This document shows positions 22,606 to 34,464 of a stretch of 64,000 nt of DNA, piece after piece. The stretch's first letter is position 1; every line of letters starts with the position of its first letter. The notes under the pieces were generated by a model. It had not been told where the DNA came from. It made no database searches and saw nothing but the letters and a program-made list of their open reading frames with translations. This DNA comes from Okapia johnstoni (Eukaryota; Chordata; Mammalia; Artiodactyla; Giraffidae), in NCBI GenBank assembly GCA_024291935.2, contig CM044316.1, forward strand, positions 7,680,501 to 7,744,500, in the 5' to 3' direction. The position numbers were made by a program, and so were the translations under genes.

Positions 22606-22955
22606 TTTTTTTTTTAACTTTAGTTGGGGGCTAATTACTTTACAATATTGTAGTAGTTTTTGCCATACATTGACATGAATCAGCCATGGGTTCACATGTG
22701 CTCCCCCTCCCGAACCCTCCTCCCACCTCCCTCCCCATCCCATCCCTCTGTGTCATCCCAACGCTCCATCCCTGAGCATCTGTCCCATGCATAGAACATG
22801 GAATGGTGTTCCGCTTCACATATGACAATATACATGTTTCATTGTTATTGTCCCAGAACGTCCCACCCTCACCTTCTCCCTCAGAATCCACAGGACTGTT
22901 CTATGCATCTGTGTCTCTTATTCTGTCTCACATATAGGGTTACCATTACCATCTT

Positions 22956-25900
22956 TCAAATTCCATATACATGCGTTAGTATACTGTATTGGTGCTTTTC
23001 TTTCTGGCTCACTTCACTCTGTATAATGGGCTCCAGTTTCATCCATCTCAATAGAACCGATTCAAATGTATTTTTTTTAATGGCTGAGTAATATTCCATT
23101 GTGTATATGTACCACAGCTTCCTTATCCATTCATCTGCCGATGGACATCTAGGTCGCTTCCATGTCCTGGCTATTGTAAACAGTGCTGCGATGAACATTG
23201 GGGTACACGCGTCTCTTTCAATTCTGGTTTCCTCGGTGTGTATGCCTAGCAGTGGGATTGCTGGGTCATATGGCAGTTCTATTCCCAGTTTTTTAAGGAA
23301 TCTCCACACTGTTCTCCATAGTGGCTGTACTAGTTTGCATTCCCACCAACAGTATAAGAGGGTTCCCTTTTCTCCACACCCTCTCCAGCATTTATTGCTT
23401 GTAGACTTTTGGATAGCAGCCATTCTGACTGGTGTGTAATGGTACCTCATTGTGGTTTTGACTTGCATTTCTCTAATAATGAGTGATGTTGAGCATCTTT
23501 TCATGTGTTTGTTAGCCATCTGTATGTCTTCTTTGGAGAAATGTCTGTTTAGTTCTTTGGCCCATTTTTTGATTGGGTCGTTTATTTTTCTGGAATTCAG
23601 CTGCAGGAGTTGCTTGTATATTTTTGAGATTAATTGTTTGTCTGTTGCTTCGTTTGCTATTATTTTCCCCCATTCTGAAGGCTGTCTTTTCACCTTGCTC
23701 CTAGTTTCCTTTGTTGAGCAAAAGCTTTTAATTTTAATTAGGTCCCATCTGTTTATTTTTGCTTTTATTTCCAATATTGTGGGGGGTGGGTCATGAAGGA
23801 TCCTGCTGTGATTTATGTCGGAGAGTGTTTTGCCTATGTTTTCCTCTAGGAGTTTTATAGTTTCTGGTCTTACATTTAGATCTTTAATCCATTTTGAGTT
23901 AATTTTTGTGTATGGTGTTAGGAAGTGTTCTAGTTTCATTCTTTTACAAGTGGTTGACCAGTTTTCCCAGCACCACTTGTTAAAGAGATTGTCTTTTCTC
24001 CATTGTATACTCTTGCCTCCTTTGTCGAAGATAAGGTGCCCATAGGTGCATGGGTTTATCTCTGGGCTTTCTATTTTGTTCCATTGATCTATATTTCTAT
24101 CCTTTTGCCAGTACCACACTGTCTTGATGACTGTGGCTTTGTAGTAGAGCTTGAAGTCAGGCAGGTTGATTCCTCCAGTTCCATTCTTCTTTCTCAAGAT
24201 TGCTTTGGCTATTCGAGGTTTCTAATACTTCCATATAAATTGTGAAATGATTTGTTCTAGTTCTGTGAAAAATATCATTGGTAGCTTGATAGGGATTGCA
24301 TTGAATCTATAGATTGCTTTGGGTAGTATACTCATTTTCACTATATTAATTCTTCCAATCCATGAACACGGTATATTTCTCCATCTGTTTGTGTCCTCTT
24401 TGATTTCTTTCATCAGTGTTTTATAGTTTTCTATATATAAGTCTTTTGTTTCTTTAGGTAGAAATATTCCTAAGTATTTTATTCTTTTTGTCGCAATGGT
24501 GAATGGTATTGTTTCCTTAATTTCTCTTTCTGTTTTCTCATTATTGGTGTATAGGAACGCAAGGGATTTCTGTGTGTTAATTTTGTATCCTGCAACTTTA
24601 CTATAGTCATTGATTAGCTCTAGTAGTTTTCTGGTAGAATCTTTAGGGTTTTCTATGTAGAGGATCATGTCATCTGCAAACAGTGAGAGTTTTACTTCTT
24701 CTTTTCCTATCTGTATTCCTTTTATTTCTTTTTCAGCTCTGATTGCTGTGGCCAAAACTTCCAAAACTATGTTGAATAGTAGTGGTGAAAGTGGGCATCC
24801 TTGCCTTGTTCCTGACTTTAGGGGAAATGCTTTCAGTTTTTCACCATTGAGGATAATGTTTGCTGTGGGTTTGTCATATATAGCTTTTATTATGTTGAGG
24901 TATGTTCCTTCTATTCCTGCTTTCTGGAGAGTTTTTTATCATAAATGGATGTTGAATTTTGTCAAAGGCTTTTTCTGCATCTATTGAGATAATCATATTG
25001 TTTTTATCTTTCAATTTGTTAATGTGGTGAATTACATTGATTGATTTGCGGATGTTAAAAGAAACCTTGCATTCCTGGGATAAAGCCCACTTGGTCATGA
25101 TGTATGATCTTTTTAATATGATGTTGGATTCTGTTTGCTAGAATTTTATTAAGGATTTTTGCATCTATGTTCATCAGTGATATTGGCCTGTAGTTTTCTT
25201 TTTTTGTGACATCTTTGTCTGGTTTTGGAATTAGGGTGATGGTGGCCTCATAGAATGAGTTTGGAAGTTTACCATCTTCTGCAATTTTATGGAAGAGTTT
25301 GAGTAGGATAGGTGTTAGCTCTTCTCTAAATTTTTGGTAGAATTCCGCTGTGAAGCCGTCTGGTCCTGGGCTTTTGTTTGCTGGAAGATTTCTGATTACA
25401 ATTTCTCTCTCCGTGCTTGTGATGGGTCTGTTAAGATCTTCTATTTCTTCCTGGTTCAGTTTTGGGAAGTTATACTTTTCTAAGAATTTGTCCATTTCTT
25501 CCAAGTTGTCCATTTTATTGGCATATAGCTGTTGGTAGTAGTCTCTTATGATCCTTTGTATTTCTGTGTAGTCTGTTGTGATCTCTCCATTTTCATTTCT
25601 AATTTTGTTGATCTGATTCTTCTCCCTTTGTTTCTTGATGAGTCTGGCTAATGGCTTGTCAATTTTGTTTATCTTCTCGAAAAACCAACTTTTAATTTTG
25701 TTGATTTTTGCTATGGTCTCTTTTGTTTCTTTTGCATTTATTTCTGCCCTAATTTTTAAGATTTCTTTCCTTCTACTAACCCTGGGGTTCTTCATTTCTT
25801 CCTTCTCTAGTTGCTTTAGGTGTAGAGTTAGTTTATTTATTTGATTTTTTTCTTGTTTCTTGAGGTACGCCTGTATTGCTATGAACCTTCCCCTTAGCAT

Positions 25901-26780
25901 TGCTTTTACAGTGTCCCATAGATTTTGGGTTGTTGTGTTTTCATTTTCATTCGTTTCTATGCATATTTTGATTTCTTTTTTGATTTCTTCTGTGATTTGT
26001 TGGTTATTCAGAAGCGTGTTGTTTAGCCTCCATATGTTGGAATTTTTAATAGTTTTTTTTTCCTGTAATTGAGGTCTAATCTTACTGCATTGTGGTCAGA
26101 GAAGATGGCTGGGATGATTTCAATTTTTTGGAATTTACCAAGGCTAGATTTATGGCCCAGGATGTGATCTATCCTGGAGAAAGTTCCGTGTGCACTTGAG
26201 AAAAAGGTGAAATTGCTTGTTTTGGGGTGGAAAAATCCTGAAAATATCGATTAAATCTAATTTGTCTATAGTATCATTTAAAGTTTGTGTTTCCTTGTTA
26301 ATTTTCTGTTTAGTTGATCTATCCATATGTGTGAGTGGAGTATTAAAGTCTTCCCACTATTATTGTGTTATTGTTAATTTCCCCTTTCATACTTGTTAGT
26401 ATTTGCCTTATATATTGTGGTGCTCCTATGTTGGGTGCATATATATTTATAATTGTTACATCTTCTTCTTGGATTGACCCTTTGATCATTATGTAGTGTC
26501 CTTCTTTGTCCCTTTTCACAGCCTTTATTTTAAAGTCTATTTTATCTGAAATGAGTATTGCGACTCCTGCTTTCTTTTGGTCTCCATTTGCATGAAATAT
26601 ATTTTTCCATCCCTTCACTTTCAGTCTGTATGTGTCCCTAGTTTTGAGGTGGGTCTCTTGTAGACAGCATATGTAGGGGTCTTGTTTTTGTATCCACTCA
26701 GCCACTCTTTGTCTTTTGGTTGGGGCATTCAACCCATTTACATTTAAGGTAATTATTGATAAGTATGGTCCCGTTGCCAT
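22956..26780 (-). pseudogene. L1 ORF2 (endonuclease and reverse transcriptase), several breaks
   Basis: It starts at MATGPYLSIITLNVNG (26780) with the AP-type endonuclease (CCLQETHL, NIYAPN) and runs the expected 3.8 kb. A one-base insertion near 26354 ends the first piece at residue 145. Further coding pieces are 25900-25055 (palm and fingers, [15 protein letters not shown]), 24764-24222 (FADDM catalytic motif at about 24669-24680) and 24197-22956 (C-terminal zinc-knuckle-like region, [16 protein letters not shown]). The parts are in different frames, so the protein is not made whole, but the pieces are little decayed, which suggests a fairly recent insertion. Confidence 0.9.
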
Positions 26781-26831
26781 TTACTTTGTAGTTTTAAGTT
26801 TCTGTTTAAACATCCTTTCTGTGTTTCCTGT

Positions 26832-27759
26832 TTAGAGAAGATCCTTTAGCATTTGTTGGAGAGCTGGTTTGGTGGTGCTGAATTCCCTCAGTTCTTGCTT
26901 GTCTGTAAAGCTTTTGAATTCTCCTTCATATCTGAATGAGATCCTTGCCGGGTACAGTAATCTGGGTTGTAGATTTTTCTCTTTCATTACTTTAAGTATG
27001 TCCTGCCATTCCCTTCTAGCCTGAAGAGTTTCTATTGAAAGATCAGCTGTTATCCTTATGGGGATCCCCTTGTGTGTTATTTGTTGTTTTTTCCCTTGCT
27101 GCTTTTAATATTTGTTCTTTGTGTTTGATCTTTGTTAATTTGATTAATATGTGTCTTGGGGTGTTTCGCCTTGGGTTTATCCTGTTTGGGACTCTCTGGG
27201 TTTCTTGGACTTCTGTGACTATTTCCTTCCTCATTTTAGGGAACTTTTCAACTATTATCTCCTCGAGTATCTTTTCATGGCCTTTCCTTTTATCTTCTTC
27301 TTCTGGGACTCCTATGATTCGAATGTTGGGGCGTTTCATATTGTCCCAGAGGTCCCTGAGGTTTTCCTCATTTCTTTTGATTCTTTTTTCTTTTTTCCTC
27401 TCTGCTTCGTTTATTTCCACCATTCTATCTTCTACCTCACTTATCCTATCTTCTGCCTCTGTTATTCTACTGTTGGTTCCCTCCAGCGTGTCTTTTATCT
27501 CCTTTATTTCATTATTCATTATATATTGACTCCTTTTTATTTCTTCTAGGTCCTTGGTACACATTTCTTGCATCTTCTCAATCCTTGTCTCCAGGCTATT
27601 TATCTGTAACTCCATTTTGTTTTTAATATTTTGGATCATTTTTGCTATCATTATTCTAAATTCTTTTTCAGCTAGATTCCCTATCTCCTCCTCTTTTGTT
27701 TGGTTTGGTGGGCATTTCTCATTTTCCTTTACTTGCTGAGTATTTCTCTGCCTTTTCAT
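26832..27759 (-). pseudogene. L1 ORF1 (RNA-binding protein), frameshifted
   Basis: The ATG at 27759 starts the usual ruminant L1 ORF1 N-terminus (MKRQRNTQQ). A long coiled coil follows (repeated IEKMQE, ITEAEDRISEVEDRM), then the RRM region with NIRIIGVPEEE at about residues 150-160 and the start of the C-terminal domain. The frame ends early at 27043. The remaining C-terminal domain, with AREKTTNN before the break and QARREWQDILKVMKEKNLQPR after it, continues in another frame to a stop at 26832. In a live L1 this protein coats the RNA as a trimer. One frameshift near 27075 removes most of the C-terminal domain. Confidence 0.9.
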
Positions 27760-29532
27760 CTTGTTTAGATTGCTGTGTTAGGCATGGCCTTTCTGTATTC
27801 TGGTAGTTTGAAGTTCCTCTTTATTGTGGAGGTTCCTCGCTGTGGGTGGGGTTGGACGGGTAGCTTGTCAAGGTTTCCTGGTTGGGGGAGCTTGTGTTGG
27901 TGTTCTGGTGGGTGGAGCTGGATTTCTTCTCTCTAGAGTGCAATGAAGTGTCCAGTATTGAGTTTTGAGATGTCTATGGATTTGGTGTGCCTCTGGGCAG
28001 CCTGTATATTGATGCTCAGGGCTATGTTCCTGCGTTGCTGGAGAGTTTGCGTGGTATGTCTTGCTCTGGAACTTATTGGCTCTTGGGTAGAGCTTGGTTT
28101 CAGTGTATATGTGGAGGCTTTTGGAAGATCTCTTATTAATTAATGTTTCCTCTGGCTTTCAGTCTTATTCTTGCAGTAGCCTCAAGACTACTCCATCCAT
28201 ACAGCATCAGTAATAAAACTTTTAGGTTAATGGTGAAAAGATTCTCCACAGTGAGGGATACCCAGAGAGGTTCACTGAGTTACATGGAGAGGTGAATGGG
28301 AGGGAGGTTGAGGTGACCAGGAGGAGAGGAGGGGGACTCAAACGTGGGGAGAGCAGTCTAGCCAGTAAACACTTCCCTCTGTGCTCTCCACAGTCTGGAA
28401 CCCTCAGAGAGGTTCACAGAGATACATAGAGATGGGGGAGGAAGGCAATAGAGGTGAGGATGAGTAGAAAGGGAGGAATCAAGAGGGGAGAGAGAGATCT
28501 GGGCAGTATTCTGTTCCCGAAGTGTTCTCCGGTACCCAGAACACCCTCAGAGATTCACAGAATTGGGTTGAGAAGAGAAGGAGGAGGGTGGGAGATAGAG
28601 GTTCCCTGGGGGAGAAGAAAGAGCGTCAATAGAGGGAGAGAGTAATCAAGCCAGTAATCACACTCCTGAGTAAAAATGGGTACTAAAGATTGTATTATTA
28701 AATGCACAAAATTGATATCAAATATGTAAAACAAAGATTACAAATCTAGAGTAGAGGTTAGACTCTTATAAATCATACAATATAAAAAAAAGAAAAAAGA
28801 AAACAGTATAAAAAGAAAAAAGACAGTAAAACAGTATAACAGTAAAAAAAAAAAAGAAAAACAGGAAAAAACAGTAAAAAAAAAAAAAGAAAACAAAAAA
28901 AGTATAAGATATATGTACGCAGTTTGCTTTAGAAATAGGATTTTTTTTTTCAAGGTAGTAGTGGGTTATGAAAATGAAAGTTAAAGGTGTAATAGAGGTC
29001 TTAAAGAAAAAAGAAAGAAAAAAAATAAAAAAAATTAAAAAATGATAATAGTAAAAATATATATCCCGGACTTTCTCTGGAGCAGTTGTGAGCCGTGTGG
29101 GGTCTCTTCAGTTTCAGATAGGTCCTTGTTCCTGCTTATACTTTTCAAGATCTATAGGCCCCTTTCAATGCAGTCAGTGTTAACTACAGGGATTTTAATC
29201 TGTTGGCCTGTCCCTTCCAACGCGCTTCCCTCTGTTTATTTGGCTTTTGTTTGGAGGTCTCTTCAGTGTCTAATTTCCGCCCTGCCACAAAGGGGCGGAG
29301 GTGGTCTCTTTAGGATCACTTGCTCAGTCCTGCTGTGGGGAGAGAGGACCACTGCAACCAATATCACTGGCGTGTGTGTGGAGAGCTCGCAGTGTCTCGG
29401 CCGCACTGGGTTCGCCCCCGCTCATGGCGTGTGTGCTTTCCCCGTCTACCCTGCTCAGGCTTCAGGTTACTCTGCCGGGGGGTGGGCCCTGATATGCGCG
29501 CACTTCCCAGGTTTAAACTGCTCAGGTTCATG

Positions 29533-29858
29533 TTCCCGGGTACTCCACAAAGGCGCAGACTCGGTTGGGCCGGCGGTTTGCGCCGTTCCCGGTCGGAGCA
29601 GCTCAGGCAGCCAGGAGTTTGGCGAGCGCCCTCTCCCCTGTCGGGGCGGTGTGGCTTATCACCTCCCTGGTCTCCGCCTCGGTTCACGGGCGCGCTTCCC
29701 GGGTACTCCACAAAGGCGCAGACTCGGTTGGGCCGGCGGTTTGCGCCGTTCCGGTCGGAGCAGCTCAGGCAGCCAGGAGTTTGGCGAGTGCACTCTCCCC
29801 TGACGGGGCGGTGCGGCTTATCACCTCCCTGGTCCCCGCCTCAGTTTATAGGCGCGCC
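29533..29858 (-). repeat. Two tandem 163-base repeats in the L1 5' UTR
   Basis: The TTCCCGGGTACTCCACAAAG block recurs at 29533 and 29696. The unit includes GACTCGGTTGGGCCGGCG, CGGTCGGAGCAGCTCAGG, AGGAGTTTGGCGAG and TTATCACCTCCCTGG. The two units are nearly identical and CpG-rich. Tandem promoter units (monomers) are known in the L1 5' UTRs of some mammals; whether these drive transcription is inferred. Confidence 0.85.
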
Positions 29859-30692
29859 CGGCTCTGGTGTGCTTTGTGTCGGTTCTGGGGAGCTGGTCTC
29901 TGACTGCGACCCTCCAGGCGGCTGTAGACCCTCCGGGATCTCAGGCAGTCTTTGCTTAGAAACTGGGAGCCTGTTCGCAGTTTGGTAGGGGGTGCCCTGT
30001 CTGGGGCCGAGTTTGCCCCTTTCCGGCTCTGGCTGGTCCCGCCTGCCCTCTGTGTCCGGCGGGGGATGGGGCGGTCCGCAGCCGGCTACCTCTTCCCCTG
30101 TATCGCTCAGTCCTTTGTTCTGTGAGCGGGCCGGCAGTGCCTTAGCTTTGGGCTTTTCGCGGGATAGTTCTCTCTCTCTGGCTGTCCCACAGTTTAGGTT
30201 ACTATCTCACGTTAGCTCCCTCCGATTGCCCTCAGGGCATTCGGCCCGGTCCTTACCCTAAGCAGTGCCGCCCGCTCCTCTCCGTTCAGCCCCCACTTGC
30301 TGGTGGCGGATGCGGGCGTCTGGGGTTCTTTACTGGAAGTTGCCTTTAGGCACGTAATCAGTGGGTTTTATTTATTGTTTCTCCCGGTTATGTTGCCCTC
30401 CGAGATTCGAAATCTTCCCCCAAACCCGCCGGTGAGAAGGTTTCCTGGTGCTTAGAAATTTCTCCTCTTTTACGCTCCCTCCCCGGGACGGGTCTCCGTC
30501 CCTAACTCTTTTGTCTCTCTTTTTATCTTTTATAATTTCTCCTACCTCCTTCTGAAGATAATGCGCTGACTTTATGAATGTCTGACGTCCTCTGCCAGAG
30601 TTCAGAAGTAGTCTTGTGAACTTTGCTCAGCTTTCAGATGTTCTTTCGATAGATTTGTGGGGGAGAGAGTGGTCTCTCTGTCCTATTCCTCT

Positions 30693-30700
30693 GCCATCTT
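30693..30700 (-). promoter_or_regulatory. YY1-type site at the L1 5' end
   Basis: GCCATCTT on the plus strand is AAGATGGC on the L1 sense strand, about 12 bases from the L1 start. In human L1 a site of this core placed near the 5' end sets the transcription start. Confidence 0.6.
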
Positions 30701-30711
30701 AGCCCCGCCTC

Positions 30712-31595
30712 CACCCTGCTTATTTAACTTATATGCAGAATATATCATGAGAAACACTGGGCTGGATGAAGCACAAGCTGGAATTAAGATTGCCGTGAGA
30801 AGTATCAATAACCTCAGATAAACAGACCACCACCCTTATGGCAGAAAGTGAAGAGGAACTAACGATCCTCTTGATGAAAGTGAGAGAGGAGAGTGAAAAA
30901 GTTGGCTTAAAACTCAACATTCAAAAAACTAAGATCTTGGCATCATGTCCCATCACTTCATGGCTAATAAATGGAGAAGCAATTGCAACAGTGAGAGATT
31001 TTATTTTGGGGGGCTCCAAAATCACTGCAGATGGTGAGTGCAGCCATGAAATCAAAAGACACTTCCTTTTTGGAAGAAAAGCTATGACCAACCTATAGAG
31101 CATATCAAAAAGCAGAGACATTACTTTGCCAAAAAAAGGTCCATCTAGTCAAAGCTATAGTTTTTCCAGTAGTCACGTACGGATGTGAGAGTTGGAGTAT
31201 AAAGAAGGCTGAGCCCCAAAGAATTGATGCTTTTGAACTGTGTTGTTGGAGAAGACTCTTGAGAGTCCCTTGGACTGCAAGGAGATCAAACCAGTCAGTC
31301 CTAAAGGAAACCAGTCTTGAATACTCATTGGAAGGACTGATGCTGAAGCTAAAGCTCCAATAATTTGGCCACGTGATGCAAAGAACTGACTCCTTAGGAA
31401 AGACCCTGATGAGGGGAAAGATTGAAGGCAGGAGGAGAAGGGGATGACAGAGGATGAGATGATTGGATGGCATCACCAACTCAAAGGACATGAGTTTGAG
31501 CAAGGTCCAGGAGCTAGTGATGGACAGGGAAGCCTGGGTTGCTGCAGTCCATGGGGTTGCAAAGAGTCAGACACTACTGAGCAAATGAACTGAAC
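30712..31595 (+). mobile_element. BovB LINE, right part
   Basis: Continuation of the BovB cut at 22605. The coding line resumes with the AEYIMRNTG region, but the YADD motif is destroyed (stop at the Y position near 30820). The C-terminal part is broken by several indels (piece at 30838-31098). It ends in an ATGAACTGAACT tail at about 31595. Confidence 0.92.
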
Positions 31596-31693
31596 TTCGT
31601 CTCCTCTTTTGCCAATTTTTTTACTAATCCATGTCACATCATTAAGTCAATTCCATTTTTTGCTTCCTTTTTCATTTGAAGTATAGTTGATAT

Positions 31694-31912
31694 GGGGCTT
31701 TCCTTGTGGCCCTACTGGAAAAGAACCCACTTGCCAATGCAGGAGACACGAGACGTGCATTCGATCTGTGAGTTGGGAAGATCCCCTGGAAGAGGGCATA
31801 GCAACCCATTTCAGTATTCCTGCCTGGAGACTACCATGGACAGAGGTCCCTGGCAGGTTACAGTCCATAGGGTTGCAAAGAATTGGACACAACTGAAGCG
31901 ACTTAACACACA
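31694..31912 (+). mobile_element. Bov-tA SINE, degraded
   Basis: GGGGCTTTCCTTGTGGCCCT head, GCATTCGATCTGTGAG B-box region, BovA body and GGACACAACTGAAGCGACTTA end with a CA-rich tail. Confidence 0.88.
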
Positions 31913-31919
31913 CAAGGAT

Positions 31920-32345
31920 AAAGTGCAAAGAGGTTAGACCTCTGGAAGGCAGGCAAGTTCATGGGAAGAAGGTAATAAAAACTAGATTCATCTGACTTCT
32001 AATTGGTCTTCTGGGAAGAGAGACTCATCAGGAAAATTTTCCTATCTAGACTAGTGTCCCACAGGGAAGTGTTGTGCTCAGATGTGGGAGTAACAATGGA
32101 AACAGCCCCTAATGAACAGACAGGGGGAGCTGTAAAATCTCCTTGGCTGCATCCCTCAATCTGTACACCATTGAGGTGCACAGGGCATGGTTATTGGTTT
32201 TGGAGTCCTACATCTGAATAAGGATCAAAGCTTCCCTTTTTCCTTCTGACCTGCCTGAGAACAGAGCTTCAGTCTTCATCATCAGCCATCCACGGAGGAA
32301 CTTGGATATCCTCACAGGGACTTTCCTCTTGTCGTCCCCATCCAG
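31920..32345 (+). promoter_or_regulatory. Candidate leader exon and promoter of the OR at 35328
   Basis: Aligned with 6220-6627, 15650-16048 and 54380-55020. Visible points are GTCCCACAGGGAA (32056-32067, EBF/Olf-1-like palindrome with a three-base gap), TAATGA (32110-32115), an ATCCCTCAATCTGTA block near 32151 and CAG|GTGAGT with GT at 32346. It would splice to the acceptor at 35310-35311 across about 3 kb. Function is inferred from position and conservation. Confidence 0.52.
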
Positions 32346-33336
32346 GTGAGTGTGAGAGTTCTATAGATACTTCAAGGAAATTTGAGAGAGAATACAAGTG
32401 GAAAACTTTTTCCTGAAGTCACTTGAAAGCCTAATCGGCCCACACCAGGGCTGATATATTAGCCAATGTTGTTTACTAGGTTGACCAATTAACCTATAAT
32501 TCATTTATTTGATATGTTAAAATTTTTGGAGAAGTGTCTGATGAACTCAGCAGCACAAGAGTCAGTGTTGACAATTAAGTGATGGGAATGGAAATCCAGT
32601 TGGATGAGAATGAGGAAGCAATGGGGAGCATAAAGTGGTTCCAGTAAAATCAGGGCATATTAGAGGAGTTGTACATTTAAGGAGAGTAAGAAAAGTTGGT
32701 TTGGAGGCAGGTAAAGTGAAATATCTACATTTACAAAAAGACTTTTAAATTTGGGAAGTATTTGAATACCTTCCATTTTTATTAGTTAGACCTACACCTA
32801 TGGAAATAGGTACTGCCTTGCAACAGTGTTCTTGAGACAAACATTTCACAGTATCTTTCCTCATATTAGATATTCACAGGAAAATATTGTGCTTAGAATG
32901 CAAAGGGGGGTATGAAAAGGAGCCTTACTTTGGAATTCTTCAATACCAAGAGCAGGGAAGCAAGGGAGGAATTTGGAAGGTAGAAAGAAAAAACAAGCAA
33001 ATTCACATCTCTGTGATACCTGCTAATTTCGTATGAGAAAGGAACTATGCTATACTTTTATATATATTGGCTAAATTTGCCTTCCAACTTAGGAGGATAG
33101 ATACCACTATCCTCACTATTTGAATTAGATCATTAATGTTTAGAATGGGTCTGTAGATCCACTACATTCAAACAGCTAATATGTGATAGCACCGAGTTTC
33201 AAAAGTCAGTTTTCTGAATCAAAAGCTTTGTAGTCAAGATCATTTACAAAAGTCTGTTACCATTTATCTTTTAAAATCCTCATCTATTATTGTGTATTGT
33301 CTATTTTCTGTTGTCAGTTGTGGGTTTAATCCCTTG
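32346..33336 (+). other. Inferred intron, first part
   Basis: From 32560 to 32900 it aligns with 3720-4080 behind the decayed leader (GTTGACAATTAAGTGATGGGAATGG) and with the introns at 6830 and 16247. No gene is seen. Confidence 0.45.
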
Positions 33337-33544
33337 GAAGTGTTAGTCGCTTAGTTGTGTCCAACTCTTTGTGACCCCGTGGACTGTAGACCACCAGGCT
33401 CCTCTATTCATGGGTTTCTCCAAGCAGGAATACTGGAGTGGGTTGCCACTTCCTACTCCAGGGAATCTTCATGACCCAAGGATCAAACCTGGGTCTCCTG
33501 CATTTCAGTCAGATTCTTTACCATCTGAGCCACCAAGGAAGCCC
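33337..33544 (-). mobile_element. Bov-tA SINE
   Basis: An inverted complete copy ending in CTGAGCCACCAAGGAAGCCC. Confidence 0.92.
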
Positions 33545-33982
33545 TTATTCCCTTTGCTCACTTTCTACTGAAATGCTCCTGTTGTCCTAAAATGATTACT
33601 CCTTCATGCTTTGATAAATTGCTCTAGAATATTTTGTGAGGTATTTTGAGCATCAAGGCAATATAACTGTTCCTGGAAAGCTACCAGAATAAAGGAATCT
33701 TCCATGATCTCTTAGGGACCAGCTGAGTTTATTAGATTTTGCTTTGAAAATGAAAGTATTCAATACAGATTTGTGGGGGAGACCATGATGTAGATCCCTG
33801 ATGCCATCAGACTTGTCCTAGAGAATGAAATGTCTGCTTAACTGAGGTATACATACCCCAAGACCTGTACCATAGGACAAGGAAACCACCAAGGAATGTG
33901 ACCCACAGGTAGACCTAATTTTCTTCCACAGGACTTTTCATTCTCTCAGTTTTTGAACTACTTTTAATTTTTTTTGATGCAT

Positions 33983-34202
33983 GCATCTTGCTCAATTGCT
34001 TCAGTCGTGTCCAATGCTTTGCAAGCCCATGGACTGTAGCCCACCAGGCTCCTCAGTCCATGGGATTCTCTAGGCAAAAATGCTGGAGCATGTTGCCATG
34101 CTCTCCTCCAGGGGATCTTCCCAACCCAGGGATTAAACCCATGTCTCTTACCTCTCCTGCACTGCAGGGGGATTATTTACTGCTGAACCACAGGGGAAAC
34201 CC
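33983..34202 (-). mobile_element. Bov-tA SINE
   Basis: An inverted copy with a CAAGCCCATGGACTGTAGCC block and a GGGATTAAACCCATGTC B-box region ending in GAACCACAGGGGAAACCC. Confidence 0.9.
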
Positions 34203-34399
34203 AATACAGGGTACAAAGTAGTCATATTTGAATGGAATATAGTCCATGGGAAGCTTACCATCCAGAATTTGGGTACTATTTCCACATTTTCTTGTTCAAA
34301 GATAACATAGTGTTGATGACTTTCTTTCATCACTCCCTTCATAATTATTGTGGCCAAAAGTGAGAAGAGCCAGAGAGTAACAAGCCCAGTAAGACATGA

Positions 34400-34427
34400 T
34401 GTGTGTAAGTGTGTGTGTTGTGTTGTG

Positions 34428-34464
<37 letters not shown>
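34400..34464. repeat. (GT)n microsatellite in the OR intron
   Basis: A GT run with TTG interruptions at its left end. It sits at the same place relative to the OR coding exon as the GT runs at 44123 and 56306. Confidence 0.93.

Larger units (their letters stand above)
22606..30711 (-). mobile_element. Full-length ruminant L1, nested in BovB
   Basis: Read on the minus strand. The 5' end is at 30711 with an AAGATGGC YY1-type site (30693-30700 on the plus strand reads GCCATCTT), as in other mammalian L1 5' UTRs. The 5' UTR runs to 27760, is GC-rich around 29250-30500 and includes two 163-base tandem repeats and an A-rich zone at 28780-29040. ORF1 covers 27759-26832, ORF2 26780-22956, followed by a 3' UTR and a poly(A) tail (poly(T) at 22604-22615). 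The BovB target CACCCTGCTTATT is duplicated at 22593-22605 and 30712-30724. Length is 8.1 kb. Both frames are broken, so it cannot move on its own. Confidence 0.95.

Noticed and set aside
27035..27529. Open frame of 164 codons rich in F, L and S on the plus strand
   Set aside because: Shadow of the L1 ORF1 coiled-coil coding sequence on the other strand.
29042..30261. CpG-rich island with long open frames (up to 253 codons), suggesting a host gene promoter or exon
   Set aside because: It lies wholly inside the L1 5' UTR between the L1 5' end and ORF1. The frames come from high GC content and the tandem 163-base units and show no domain.
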